From: Telopea speciosissima
Taxonomy: Eukaryota; Streptophyta; Magnoliopsida; Proteales; Proteaceae
Assembly (NCBI RefSeq): GCF_018873765.1
Contig: NC_057922.1
Coordinates: 14,087,563-14,151,562, forward strand
DNA length: 64,000 bases
Reading direction: 5' to 3'
Shown here: piece after piece, positions 1 to 11,172 of the stretch
How the letters are laid out: every line of letters begins with the position of its first letter
How positions within the stretch are numbered: the stretch's first letter is position 1
Notes under the pieces: model-generated
The model's input: only the letters and a program-made list of their open reading frames with translations
Databases searched by the model: none
Told to the model about the DNA's origin: nothing
Translations under genes and position numbers: made by a program

Positions 1-265
1 CCAAGATCCCCTGTTCAAATGCCAAGTTTCCTGCCAAATGGAGTTTGATAAATTCAGGACTAGCAAAAGTTCTGTGGAATATTAAGGGATGCACAGACAT
101 ACATGGTAGGCTATGTGATTGATTGAATAAGATTGGACATGTGGCCAATCCAGACCATTTCCTAGATATTCATATGGTTGAAATTGTTGTATCACTCTCT
201 CGTGTATCAAAAATGGATGCCCAAGATTACAGATTCCATCTGGACCTGTTGCTTGCAAGCCTTTT

Positions 266-722
266 TGCCTAACCCCGTTTGTTTGATGGATAAAAAGGGG
301 TGGGAAACTTGTGAGGGTGGGTCCCACATGTGGTACGTTGGGTTGACAAGGAAAGGAAATAATGGAATATGCATTTTGTAGTGGGGTGGGATTTGGTGGG
401 GGAGAGAGGAAATAGACATGGGGTGGGATTCCATGGGAGAAAAAGGAAATGGGAAGAGGAGAGAGAGAGACTCAAAAGTCATTTTTACATTAACAGTGCC
501 CAAGTTCTACCAAATTGGTAGGACTTTGAAAGTGAATGGGGTGGGAAAAAGAGGGGTGCCACCTCACCAGACAAGAATAAATGCATTTAATAAGGTTGTA
601 TGGAAGTTTCCCACCCCATCTAACCAAACAGCCACATTTGTGGTAGCTTGTGGGAAACAAGTACAAGTTTCTCACCCCTTTTGACTTTTTCCACTTTTCT
701 CCGTCAAACAAACAGGCCTAAA
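266..722. mobile_element. Foldback/MITE-like element with GTTTGTTTG-bearing ends
   Basis: The left end (about 266-308) and right end (about 664-722) are imperfect reverse complements. Each carries a GTTTGTTTGA core followed inward by an AAAAGGGGTGGGAAACTT-type block. The interior is rich in GGTGGGA and CCCACC runs and has no coding signal. A non-autonomous DNA element of hAT or Mutator type is the likely origin. I could not define a clean target-site duplication. Bases 1-265 and 723-1120 hold nothing I recognise. Confidence 0.5.
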
Positions 723-1120
723 TAATTATATTCTCTTAAAGCAGGAAAGTGTTCAAATTGGGACTCTGTTTTTTTCTCTTTCATTACCCATTAGAGGCAC
801 AAATAGAAGAGGGAGGGGGGAGGGGGACTGGAGTGGATGCACGTGAGGGTTGTAAAACAAAGAGTTGGGCAGATGGAACCCAACTGTATGCATCCAAGCA
901 TCACTTAAGCATTTCTATGTTCTGTTCTTGACATGTATCTTCCTTGGTTTTACTTTTTTTCTGTTGCTTCTGCGTCTGCTTCTGCTTTGAGCAGTTATAT
1001 GTAAGCATATTTATAATCTCCATGTCAATTTATCCTTTCTGCTTCTGTGCTCTTGGTTAAAGAATCTGTCCAAGAGGCAATGCTGTTGTGCTCCTTTTCT
1101 GATGGTTTTCAAATCTGCAG

Positions 1121-1252
1121 AAGGTGTCTCAGTTCATGGTCCGTGCTGCCCGTCTTAATGAAGCATTCTCGGTCGTTCGTCGTGTTCCAATCATACGACC
1201 TCCACTGCCAACAGCTGGGGTGACTCCTTGGCCTGTCATGAGTTTGAGATGA
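1121..1252 (+). CDS. Possible terminal exon of an unrecognised gene entering from the left
   Basis: After a good acceptor (TCTGCAG, ending at 1120) there are 43 open codons and a TGA at 1250-1252. The stretch is more GC-rich than its surroundings and begins KVSQFMVRAARLNEAF, with a proline-rich middle (PIIRPPLPTAG). I do not recognise the family. If real it is the 3' end of a plus-strand gene whose other exons lie upstream, mostly outside the window. The phase is assumed to be 0. An open frame also runs on the opposite strand here, but without a splice context. Confidence 0.4.
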   Translation, partial: KVSQFMVRAARLNEAFSVVRRVPIIRPPLPTAGVTPWPVMSLR

Positions 1253-2574
1253 GACCTGTTGTGTTATAGATAAGTGAAAAACACACAAGTTCTTCAAGGT
1301 CAATTGCCAGAATATATTTATGACAGATTTCCCATATGTAACTAAAGTGTTTGGTGATAGTAGCTTCTGTTTGATATTTATTTGTATGAGGTTATTAAAT
1401 GACTTATTTGTTAAGACGTACGGATATTTTCTAAATTTTCTTTTCCTTCTATCTTTAACTCACCCCAATCCCCCCTGCAAGTGCTTCAATCGCAGAATTT
1501 GTCAAAAAATGCAGCCTTTGTGTGATAATCCTTTGATCGGGGATGACAGTAAATGGACCAAATTTCTGTTAAACCATGGCATGTGAAAACAGTCATGTTG
1601 GTTTTAAGCCTTTATTCTTAAGGTCCATAGGGCTCATGCTCTACGTTAGATCATGCTCTGTGTTAGGTACTTGATCGATACGTCAAAAGCTTCAGAATTG
1701 ATGGAATGCACGGTAGGTAGCCGAGCTGGGCCATCATAAACTTGAGCCAGAGTTTATCTGTGAAGTAAATCATCGAATCTATGCATATAATCAAGGCATT
1801 GCCTAGGCGTCGTCATGGCATCTAGGCTCTTTGGACGCCTTACCACCGTGGTGGTGTTGTCTTGATTTTTGGCCCTCTAAAATGTCACATCGCCTTCTCG
1901 CCTTGATAACTATGAATCTATGATCCCATGCAAAAGTAATTATCATTTTATGTTTTCTATTTTCAGATATTGTCACCTGGGACTCTTCTTAATTGGAGTT
2001 AAGTACCAATATATCATACAATGTTCAATCACCCAATTGATTCTTGAGAAACACTTATCATGTCCTAGTTTTAACATTTAATGCAATATGGAATCCTTCT
2101 ACGGAGCTTTTAAAGATCAACTCTCATCATGTAGGGTTAGGGTATTGAATCCATTATATGGAAGGGCCAAGAGTTTCCTAATGTACCACAAGTGCATCAC
2201 CTCCTAAGGAATACGATTTTTTCCTTCATCCAATAATGGTAGGGAACACAATGGATCTTTGCAGCAACTCTGTGCAACGTGGGAGGAGACTTTCTTCTCC
2301 ACATGGTTAGGGTTAAAAATCCTAACTCAAAAGTCAGAGAGAAAGAAGAGAGAGAGAAAGAGAGAGAGAGAAAGAGGCCCTACGAGTTTTAGGAGAGAGA
2401 AGGAGAATACTCTGCATGCAATTCCTATCTCACGTGTAAATGGAAAATACCTATTGCATCCAACAAAACACAACCTCTAACTTTTGGGGCTGTTTTGGGT
2501 GCTCAAGGGTATATTCTATACTTGAGTGTTATCTCTAACCCTTTCTGTATATTCTTTCCCTCCATCGACTTATT
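1253..2574. other. Non-coding stretch with dispersed repeat pieces
   Basis: I see no gene. The stretch around 1790-1915 (GCCTAGGCG, GGACGCCTT, CGCCTTGATAAC) looks like a dispersed plant repeat. A GA-rich purine tract lies at about 2333-2402. The rest is unremarkable AT-rich sequence. Confidence 0.5.
2333..2402. repeat. GA-rich simple repeat
   Basis: The tract is made of AGAGAGAAAG-type units, interrupted once by a short pyrimidine-containing segment. Confidence 0.7.
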
Positions 2575-2737
2575 TTTTTTTTATAGGTATGGGGGATGTA
2601 GGCTTGAACTCAAGACCTCCTGATAGCAATGGATCTTTACGCACCACTAGCTATCAAGTGCGCTAGGCACTTGACTACTCCATCGCCTTTTTTGATTTCT
2701 TGGTAATGAATTAATATTCTTCAAGATAATTTTTTTT

Positions 2738-2836
2738 TTTTGGGTTAAAAATCAGCAAAGAGTATATAAAAAAGAAAAAGAAAAATAGTAAAAAATTAAC
2801 GTCTAGGCATCCCTAGATGACTTTTTTATTGGATAA
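2738..2836 (-). mobile_element. Truncated LINE 3' end, antisense
   Basis: A poly-T run is followed by GGGTTAAAAATCAGCAAAG and an A-rich tract, then AACGTCTAGGCATCCCTAG. The same signature recurs at about 5060-5150, 15098-15195 and 17750-17850. Read on the minus strand it is a 3' end with a poly-A tail, as left by 5'-truncated L1-type LINEs. The assignment rests on this shared signature. Confidence 0.45.
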
Positions 2837-3955
2837 AAACTACGACGACTTGTTCTCACGTCACAGGATGCATGGCTAAAGTACAATTTGCATTTTCAGA
2901 ACGTCTAACAAATAAAACCTTCTATAGTAGTTATTTTAAACAACATCATGTTCACTCATCGAAACAATTAGAATTTTCTATTTTAGCAAACAAAGGAACT
3001 CATTCTGCACTCAATAGGCTTTTTTTTTTTTTTTTTTTTTCAATGTTATTTTAATTCCTGTGTTCTTTTTGTCCTTTGTATCTTTTTCGGATTTTCCTTG
3101 CAGTTTGATTCAACTGTAAGGATAGACTCTTGGTTGTGTTGTGGAGTTTTCTCCACCTGTTTTTTTTTTTTTTTTTTTTTCTTTCTTTCTTTTTTATTAT
3201 TTTGGGGGTAAAGAATTCCTAGACTTCGTTGAATATATTATTCATTCATTCAAAAAATAAAATAAAAAAAATCCTACCTCCTAAGAAGTCTGTGGGTTTC
3301 TTTGCCATTAGGTTTTAGGTGGACCCACCTCCAAGCTGCTTGGTTGTTAAATTGCCTAGAAATGAAAATTCTTTAATTTTAATTTAATGAAATCCTTTTT
3401 TTATTTTAAATAAATGCCATAGGAATTAGCTGTATCATACTATCGTATGCATGAAAATTTTGTGAAGGTTGACTAGGAAAAAGATTACATCGCCAGCTCA
3501 AAAATGAAATTGTACACCGCTTAACATATCACTGTTCACATGAGGAGGTGATATGTCATAAATGCCCCTCCTCCTTCTGTAAGATTCCAAAAGAAATTCC
3601 CTTATTCACCCGAAACTGCACTCCGATAGTGTAAAAAACCCTCTCTCAGACAATTAATAGGGGAAATTAATATTGCCAGAAAATTTTCTATTTTTTTGCT
3701 TCCTAGTAAGTAATATTGGGAAATATTTCTACACATTTAAGAGGTCAATAGTAGTAAGAGAGTTCAGTCTTTCTCCTCTTTATATGTCCTTTCTTCTGTA
3801 ATTTTCATTCTTTATCATTTTATCTTCTTAAGGTGAAGCCCTCACAAGGTCAAGTTCATACTATTAATAAAATCTCTCTCTCTCTTTCTCTCTCTTTGTA
3901 AGGTGCTCTGAGTTTAGCTTTTTGTTGGTTAACAGATAGAATCAGCGAAAAGGAG

Positions 3956-6900
3956 ATGTCTACCAACAATGGAAAATCAGATAGCAGTGAGATTCAGTGC
4001 TTTACCAAAAGAAAGGTATAAATTCAAAATCCTAATGTCTCAACAAACTTCTCACATTGGATCAGGATCGTCTCTCGGGAGCCAAGCATCCAGAGTGCTG
4101 CTAGGGGGCATCCAGCGGTTGAGCTATGCAGCACACATCTCAGCGCACGACTAGGGATGTGTGTGGCACAACCCAAAGGCTGGCAGCACCCTGGGCGTGC
4201 TGGGCTGCTTGGAGACGAGCTACATTCCCATCACAGTTTGAGTATAGGACCCATGCAAAAGGGTGATCTATGTTCAAGTAAATTGACCGAATCATCCTCC
4301 GAACTTCTTTTTTCTTTTTTTGTAATAATCTTCGTATTCTTTTGTGTATAAGAGAATATATGTTATATTGAGATCATAGATCCATCTATAATACTTATGA
4401 AGATGGCAGATCTCGATCCTTGCTTAAGGATCACCTTGCTAATCTTCTCTCTACCGGTCTACCGGTCCAATTCTATGATGGTTTGTAATAAACCAGACTA
4501 TATATTCCAATCAGATCATCAGACTGGTTGGTCGGACCATTCGAACCCCTAACCTTTTTGGTTGAATATTGTTTCATTCCATGGAAGTAAAAAGAAAGTA
4601 TGTAAAGTTTATTATGGGGCCAAACATCTCATGCCTTAATTTTATCCCAAAAAATAAAAAATAAAAAATATTTCCTAAGACCATAAAGGGCCTGAAGAAA
4701 TTTAATGAAATATATCTTTCTTTGACAGGGTTAGGATAAAAACCTGGTTTGGATTCTCTATCGTCACCTGCCCATGCTGTGGGCATGTTTCCTCATAGAG
4801 GCAGGGGCGCAATGACCGACCTACCCATTGCTTGATCGCCTTGCCCGGATGGGGTAGGACGGTCATTGCACTCCTACCTATGTGACGAAACATGCCTACA
4901 ACACGGACAGGCGGCAGCAGACGATCCAGATCTGGAATACTAATCAACTTACTACAAGAAATCATAGCTTTAGCCGCGATAAGTTTATATTATAATGTCC
5001 CATGCAAGTATAGTTTTAGTTCAACACCAATTACTTCACATACATATATATATATTTATTTATTTTTTTGTTGGTAAAAATCAACAAATAATTACATTAA
5101 TATAAAAAAGATTGTACAAGAATTAGTACATTGATTTTAATAGTTATAATCATAATTAACATCTTTTTGAATGTCTTAGTGGGACGACAAACTGGGGAAG
5201 GACGATCTAACTAGCAATGCGTCATCATCAAGGTCCAAGAAGGTGAAACTGCAATTGCCAAGAGAAACTAGGTCAGTTAAGCTCTACAAATCTTGAACAT
5301 ATTCTGTTGCCTTTATGGAGCATCTATTAGATCAATTTCTTCTTAATTGAGATAAGTAAATTTATAGCTTTCCATAATGGTTATAAGTATCGGTATCGTA
5401 TCACCCGTATCAAATGATACGTATCGGTTTTGCTAGTCACTGATATCGATATTGTGCCGATACCGTATCAGTAGCACGGTACAAACACAGGGTAAAATGG
5501 TCAGAAAACTCATTTTTTTAAAGGAGAATCAGGGATAATTTTGTTTGATACAACCAATCCAGGCCGATATTGTATCGATTTTACAGGTTATCGATACCCG
5601 TTCCAATACTGTGCACTAAAACCATGTTTTCCATCCCTTAAACATGGGAGGGAGAAGACAGAGTTTCAAATCACAAATATGGATTAATCACAATATGGAA
5701 GAATGGTAGTACATGAAACCATCAATCTCCCTCATCTAAAACTCCATTCACTCAAAAGTTTTCAATCTGTAATAGCTTGCAGGTATTTTTGTATGGTTGA
5801 TATTGATCAATATGTATTTTAGTTTCCTTAGAAGTCTTACCATTTTAAAAACCACGCGCCATAATGACAACTTACAATTATTATCGCATGTGAGTTCTCA
5901 GGAAATAGATCCTCTACGGCGCAGGTGCCCGAGCGGTCATAGCAGCGCAGGCACAATGAGGCACGCAATGACCGCCTTACCCCTGCTCGAGAAAGTCGCT
6001 CGGGCAGGGGTAAGGCGATAAATGCACGCCTCACATGGTCTGCGCTGCTATGGCTGCTTGAGCAACTGGACCGTAGAAGATCTGGATCCGAGATCTAAAC
6101 CCTAATAGGGTTTCTCTTTGCTATATAATCTCTCAATTTATTGCTTTTTGTGCTATCAAAAATAATTTGTAGTTGTAGAGGTAGCAATTGACATTGATTT
6201 GTACTTTCTAATACATATTGCTTGTTTGGAAGCTACATCACATATAGAAGGACTCGAGCAAAAAGAAGGGATGATCAAAAAGATGAAGAAGCTGCAGAAG
6301 TTGCGGAATTGCTTCAGGAAATTGCTAACAAAGGCCGAGGATTATCACTTAATCCTCCTTTAGACAACAATTCAAAACCTTCTACTCCTGCAACAGTAAA
6401 AGTCACTTCTCCTCGCCAATTTATTGACCATAAAAATGATATTTAGCTGCTAAATGGTGACATTAGAAAGCAGGTTGTAGAGTAAGAAATTATTACTTTT
6501 AATCCAATCCCATGTAAAATAGTAATTGACTTAATTGGTTTGACTTTTTAACAGCATGATCAGGTGGTTCATAACCTGGATGAGTCAGAAGGTCCCTCAA
6601 CAGAACTGAAACAAGCCTGTGCTTCCTTATTGGTTCTTCAATCAGGGAAACAAAATTCCCCAAGGTAAATATTTCCTATAACTATTTAGTGTAACTTTTT
6701 TTTTGGGTGAATAGGAATTTTCCTACAGGGTAACAAAGAGAGAAACCAACAAAACTCAAAACATACAACAACAAGCTGAATCTGAAGGATACAATATGAC
6801 AGTTCTTTGCACAATCTGAATTCGAAACAATGAGACGATTGACGTTTTTCTTTATCTCAAACTCCATGGATGATGAAACTCCATATCTTATAGATACTTG

Positions 6901-9900
6901 TTCATGTACTAAGAACCTGAAATGTTATTTCCCACATATCAAACCCTAAAATTTCCTATGATATCTCAATTGTCGATTTCAATTGAGTTTCTATGGCTGA
7001 GGTTAAACCCTTGCATTGTATAATAAAGACTACGAAATGTTGGTTATAGGTTTGTTTTGTATTATGGGTCAAGCCTAAGTATTAGGCCTTGGGCTGAACT
7101 TGAGCTTTAGAGCTTGAATACGAGCCGTTCTTCTAACAATTATTCGATGGTCTAAGTGGCCTTTGTCTGGGTCTGCATCATGAAGAAGACCACCGACACT
7201 TCTCTCCCACCAAATCCAATAGATAGAAACCCTAAAAGCTCTCTTGACCACCTGATTACAAACTGATTTACCCTTGAACTCTCTATTAATCCACTTCCAT
7301 ATATACACCCCCAAAGCAAGAGGAATTATTGTGAGAAGAGCAACATCTGGAGCACCCCTTTTCAAACTCTCAGAGAGAAAGAGCATATGAAAAATAGGTT
7401 ATCAATGTCTTCCACGATATTCTAACATAGACAACAATTTGAAATTCTTAAATTGTTATGGAGAAGGAATTCCTGAGTTAATATAGAGCCCTCCAAGTAA
7501 TAAAACTATGTCTTGGAATATAGAGTTTGAACCACACAGCTTTCCCCCCAAGGAACTTCATTTCCTTTGGACCTGATTAAGTTCCACACAGAAGCACCTC
7601 TAAAATACTTAAGAGGAAGAGAAAACCCACTGCACAGCATCCCCACAACCCAAGGTTCTTCTAGAAATATTATATTCTTTCTTTTGTTTTTGCAGGCAAG
7701 AACACTCGAAACAAAAGGGCAAGTTACCTGTCGATCCTCAGCTACATGAAATCCCTATTATGTTTGATTCAAACCTGAGCCAGTACTACCCATCCATGCC
7801 AACTCAAAACATTGTAAGAATCTTTGCTTTTAAACCTTTGGGATTTGATACCCTTAAATTGTGCAATATAGAATCTGCTTGCCTACTAACTGAATAAGAA
7901 AATGCCATGAGCAGACTCAGTGTGACGCTACAGCTGGAAGAGTTTGGCAACCCTATCTTCCCACCAAAAACTTCTTCCCAAGGGAGACTATAATGCCAAA
8001 AAGGTCCTGCTCCATCTATAATCCGTTGATAACTTTGTTGTAATGTTTTACATTTATTTATTTATTTTCATTGTCTTCTACACACTTCATGCTTAGAGAT
8101 ACCTATATATGATATATAAAGACACATTTAGGCTGCGTTTTTTTTTTCTTCTTTCATTTAGTTGTTTTTATCGTCTAAGAATGTGAAATCGACTTAGAAT
8201 GCATTCCAAGAATGCATACCAAACAATGCCTTGGTGTAGATGAATCTTTATATTAAGCTTCTATCTTAAAACCAATTGGTTTAAAGTGGGATGGCCTCTT
8301 GTGGCTCTTATACTTGATAGTCTGAGCACCCACAACCAATGTGGGATATTACCTTAATACTCACCCTTACGTGCAGGTCTCTTCTAGGCTCTGTCTTCAT
8401 GGGTGGAGCAAGACCCATCATCACTGGAGGCCAAACGTACCTGCTTTGATATCATATTAAGCTTCCATCTTAAAACCAATTGGTTCATAATGGGGTGGCC
8501 TCTCGTGGTTCTTATACTTGATAGTTGGAGCACTCACAACCGATGTGGGATATTACCTCAATACTTTATAGCTAGATTTAGAATCTAGATCGATTTCGCA
8601 TTCTCAAATGACAAAAATAATTGTTTTTATCTTCGAGAATACAAAATTATCTAGAATGCATACCAAACACAGCCTAAGTATGAAAAGAATGAAGCATTTA
8701 CAAAAACAAATAAGCTGGTTATTATCACATGACATGAAATCATATCTTTGAGTGTTTTTTTTTTACCATGTGTAGGCCCAAATCATTCCAATTTACAGAT
8801 TTTCTCAATCAAGTCATAGCAGAAAAAGAAAATCCATTTCAAGGGGCCTCTAATTCACCTGCTGCAAATATGCCATTTCAAGGAGCCTCTAACTCACCTG
8901 CTGCAAATGTGCCAATTCAGAAAGTATAATCCCTTCTTACTATGAACAATTTAGTCTTATGATTCTTGTTTTTCTTAGAAGTTCTTATTTACAGTTCTTA
9001 AAAAACCTTGCTGAAGGATGTCATGATTTGCAGACTCAGTGCAGCACTACAGCTGGAAGTGTTTGGCAAGCGTATCTTCCCACCAAAAACTTCTACCTAA
9101 GGGAGACTATAATGCCAAAAAGGTCCTAACTTTGTTGTAATGTTTAACATTTATGTAGCTAAATGTAGAATTTAAGTTTTTCTTTGGAAGAATGAAGCAT
9201 TTACAATAACAAATAACCTGGAAATCAAAATTTTGAATTTTTGAATTTTTTTTTTTTTTTTTTTTTTTTTACCATGTGTAGGACCCAAGCAACAGATCTT
9301 CTTAGTCAAGTAAGAACAGAAAAAGAAATTCTATTCCGAGGAGCAGTCTTATGATTCTTGTTTTTCTTAGAAGGATTTCATGATTTACAGTAATGAAATT
9401 TATTCCTTTAAGAACTTAATACTAAGTATAGAGAACACCATTACAGAAACCCTTGCTGGAACTAACATTGGGACTTCATCGTCGTATACCCACAGGAAGC
9501 AATTCTGAGGTATGAACCTGAAGCTTTTCTTGTCCTTTGTTAATGTGGGATTCGGGTAAAACTCATCCTTAAAAATTAGCCGTTAAGAAGAGGATGCCCA
9601 AGTCCTTATAAGCCTTCATATCGTGCTACTTACATCCGATGTACACTTAATACTGAATATAAAGAATATGATGACAGCAATCGCTTCCAGATTTGACATT
9701 GAGACTTCAGAGTGGGAGAGGCTCAGGAAGCAACAGCAAGGTATGAAACACCTCTAAGTTGAGCTATTCTAGTCCTTTATTAATATCATTTTAATGAATT
9801 TCTTCCAAATTATTTGATGTATAATTTTCCCAGGTTCAGATGAATAATATTGGGTCTTCCAATCAAGTTGCCTCCACTTCTAGGTATAATTATGTAGTTG

Positions 9901-10798
9901 TTTTTAAAATAAAAAAAAAAAATCTATTACCTCTTATTTTTGTTTCAGAGTTAATAACTGAATAAAGAAAATATTTGTAGGACTCCTTTGCCATTAGGTT
10001 TTAAACCTTATGAAACAAATGGATTACATAATCACCCTTCCAATCATGTCATCCATGTTCCTAGGTATTGATTTTGTAAATTCTTCTGTTCCTTTTACAT
10101 TATATTTTATCTTATAGTTATTATGTAAGTAATTCAACAAAAAAAATTTTTATTTTTCATTTATCATAAATACAATGAAAATGTTCTATTTTTTAGGGCT
10201 TCTTTACCAACACCCTATGGATCTTATCATAAAATACTGGGATTACATGTTGATCCCTTTATACGGGCTTTCGTCGGTAACATCCCAGGTAATTTCACCT
10301 CCCTCTAGCATTTATGATATTAAAAGGCCCATCAAATGCAAATCTCTGATGAGATAAATAAGACTGATATATAGTATTTTTTTCGCTAAAAGGATTCAAA
10401 ATTGTTTTAAGATGAGAAAAAGGATATATAAAAACCTGGAAGAGCTAGGAAACTAGAAACAAGACCTGCTGGACCTAACCCCTCCTACGGAAAGACCCTC
10501 AGACGGGGAGAGGAAGCTGCCAAAAAGAACTGCAAAATTACAAATTAACAACACCGAAACCTAAGTCTTCCTTGGGCATCAACTGAAAGATCTTCTTCTA
10601 CAGAAGCAGGCCATGAGTCAATAGGAGAAGAAGTATCAAATTTTGCAGTCGATTAGCTAAGAAGTTTCTAGTAGCTGATTATTAGAAAGTGATACTGTAT
10701 TATGTTTGCAGTGTATTTATCAGGAACTAATTATTGATTCTTATCACTCCATGACAGAGGAAGATGATATGTTGCAACGCCGACATCATGAGGCTTGA
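3956..10798 (+). CDS. Unrecognised multi-exon gene, copy A, with LxLxL (EAR-like) repeat exons
   Basis: I do not recognise this family. Exons read by eye: 3956-4015, 5180-5271, 6251-6395, 6555-6664, 7696-7813, 7915-8003, 8776-8923, 9447-9509, 9678-9740, 9834-9883, 9981-10064, 10197-10288, 10758-10798. All junctions are GT-AG and phase-compatible, giving about 384 residues. The N-terminus starts MSTNNGKSDSSE. Exon 2 has a basic patch, SKKVKLQLPRETR, which could be a nuclear localisation signal. An acidic segment rich in E and D follows. The two 63-base exons each encode an LxLxL motif (ELTLGL; DLTLRL), similar to EAR repression motifs. The C-terminal exons contain GFKPYETNG, LPTPYGSYHKILGLHVDPF and a TGA after RRHHEA. 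The exon 3 donor (ACA|GTAAAA) and the exon 2 donor are the least certain. A nuclear role is inference only. Confidence 0.55.
4066..4219. mobile_element. MITE in intron 1 of copy A (GATCGTCTC family)
   Basis: The ends GATCGTCTC and GAGACGA are inverted, and the interior folds back (GCTGCTAGG against CTGGCAGCACC; AGCACACATCTCAGC against GATGTGTGTGGC). The same family occurs at 54908-55050. Copy B is continuous across the equivalent point, so this insertion is private to copy A. Confidence 0.65.
4752..4932. mobile_element. Foldback element
   Basis: Bases about 4752-4800 pair with about 4890-4932: GGCATGTTTCCTCATAG against CTATGTGACGAAACATGCC, extended by TATCGTCACCTGCCCATG against GGACAGGCGGCAGCAGACGA. 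The core contains CAATGACCG and CGGTCATTG, shared with the foldback at 5905-6092. No coding content. Confidence 0.6.
5062..5150 (-). mobile_element. Truncated LINE 3' end, antisense
   Basis: A poly-T run leads into GGTAAAAATCAACAAATAA and ATTACATTAATATAAAA, the same signature as at 2738 and 15098. It lies just upstream of exon 2 of copy A and has a counterpart at the same place in copy B, so this insertion predates the duplication. Confidence 0.45.
5385..5640. repeat. TATCG-rich dispersed repeat
   Basis: The stretch is dense in GTATCG, CGATAC, GATATCG and GATACGTATCG words on both strands. Similar vocabulary recurs at about 32780-33020 and 35536-35935. It lies in intron 2 of copy A and has no coding content. 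Confidence 0.5.
5905..6092. mobile_element. Foldback element with about 90-bp arms
   Basis: The left arm (AGATCCTCTACGGCGCAG ... CGCCTTACCCCTGCTCGAG) is repeated inverted (GCTCGGGCAGGGGTAAGGCG ... CGTAGAAGATCTGGATCC) with almost no loop. It belongs to the same foldback family as 4752-4932. It lies in intron 2 of copy A and is absent from copy B. Confidence 0.7.
6700..7590 (-). pseudogene. LINE ORF2 C-terminal relics in intron 4 of copy A
   Basis: On the minus strand, about 7160-7440 reads with interruptions as the C-terminal part of a plant L1 ORF2: a DIDNLFF zf-RVT-like segment followed by a tryptophan-rich IYWIWWERS stretch. Copy B aligns with copy A up to the CTCTCCCAC near 7205 and again after it, so the insertion is private to copy A. 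A separate antisense poly-T/3'-end piece begins near 6700. Confidence 0.45.
8251..8563 (-). mobile_element. TRIM element (miniature LTR retrotransposon) in intron 6 of copy A
   Basis: Two direct repeats of 109 bp (8251-8359 and 8455-8563) start TATTAAGCTTC and end TTAATA or TCAATA, around a 95-bp interior. On the minus strand the second repeat is followed directly by TGATATCAAAGCAG (8441-8454), close to the methionine-tRNA primer-binding site. A 5-bp duplication, CTTTA, flanks it (8246-8250 and 8564-8568). The interior has no coding capacity. It is absent from copy B and so was inserted after the duplication. Confidence 0.85.
9034..9345 (+). repeat. Extra copy of exons 6 and 7 inside copy A
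   Basis: Bases 9034-9122 duplicate exon 6 (7915-8003), including the acceptor and the GTCCT donor context. Bases 9282-9345 resemble the start of exon 7 (GACCCAAGCAACAGATCTTC). The 3' end of this second exon 7 is fused to downstream intron sequence (GGAGCAGTCTTATGATTC), so its normal donor is lost. The pair enters and would leave in phase 0. It is more likely a decaying duplication than used coding sequence. Confidence 0.7.
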
Positions 10799-11172
10799 GG
10801 TCCTAATAAGTATAGGTTGAAGTGTTGCGAAGTGAGCCTATGGTTACTGTGCAATTTTGATCGAGGAGTTTTGGCGCCATTGAACTTTGGCGTAATATTT
10901 GAATTTTGAATTGTATTTGACCTATTATATATGATATCTTTAGGGTTTGTAAGGATGATCAGAAACTCTATTGAAAATTGACGTTTTCGTCTTTGTTTTC
11001 TACCTTGTGGATTTGAGGTCGTTTGTGCTAGAATGAAATCTAGCCACCTATCTTCTACTGCGTCAGTAATATTTTGACTTTTCATGGAAAAAAATGCCCT
11101 AATGATTTCCTTGATCCGTTCAACTAGTACAAATTTCAGAATATGTTAGAATTTAATGGTGAACTCATCAAG

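Larger units (their letters stand above)
2990..10870 (+). repeat. Tandem segmental duplication, copy A
   Basis: This block is collinear with 12240-18850 in direct orientation. Shared anchors include the promoter/leader segment (3587-3870 with 12747-13000), each exon of the contained gene, and the tail CCTATGGTTACTGTGCAATT (10838 and 18803). Exons are very similar; introns differ by insertions. Private to copy A are a MITE at 4066-4219, foldbacks at 4752-4932 and 5905-6092, a LINE relic near 7.2-7.6 kb, a TRIM at 8251-8563, an exon-cassette duplication near 9.0-9.35 kb and an insertion in the last intron (about 10380-10650). Confidence 0.9.

Noticed and set aside
1109..1303. Minus-strand frame over 1109-1303
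   Set aside because: It mirrors the plus-strand candidate exon, which has an acceptor and coding-like composition.
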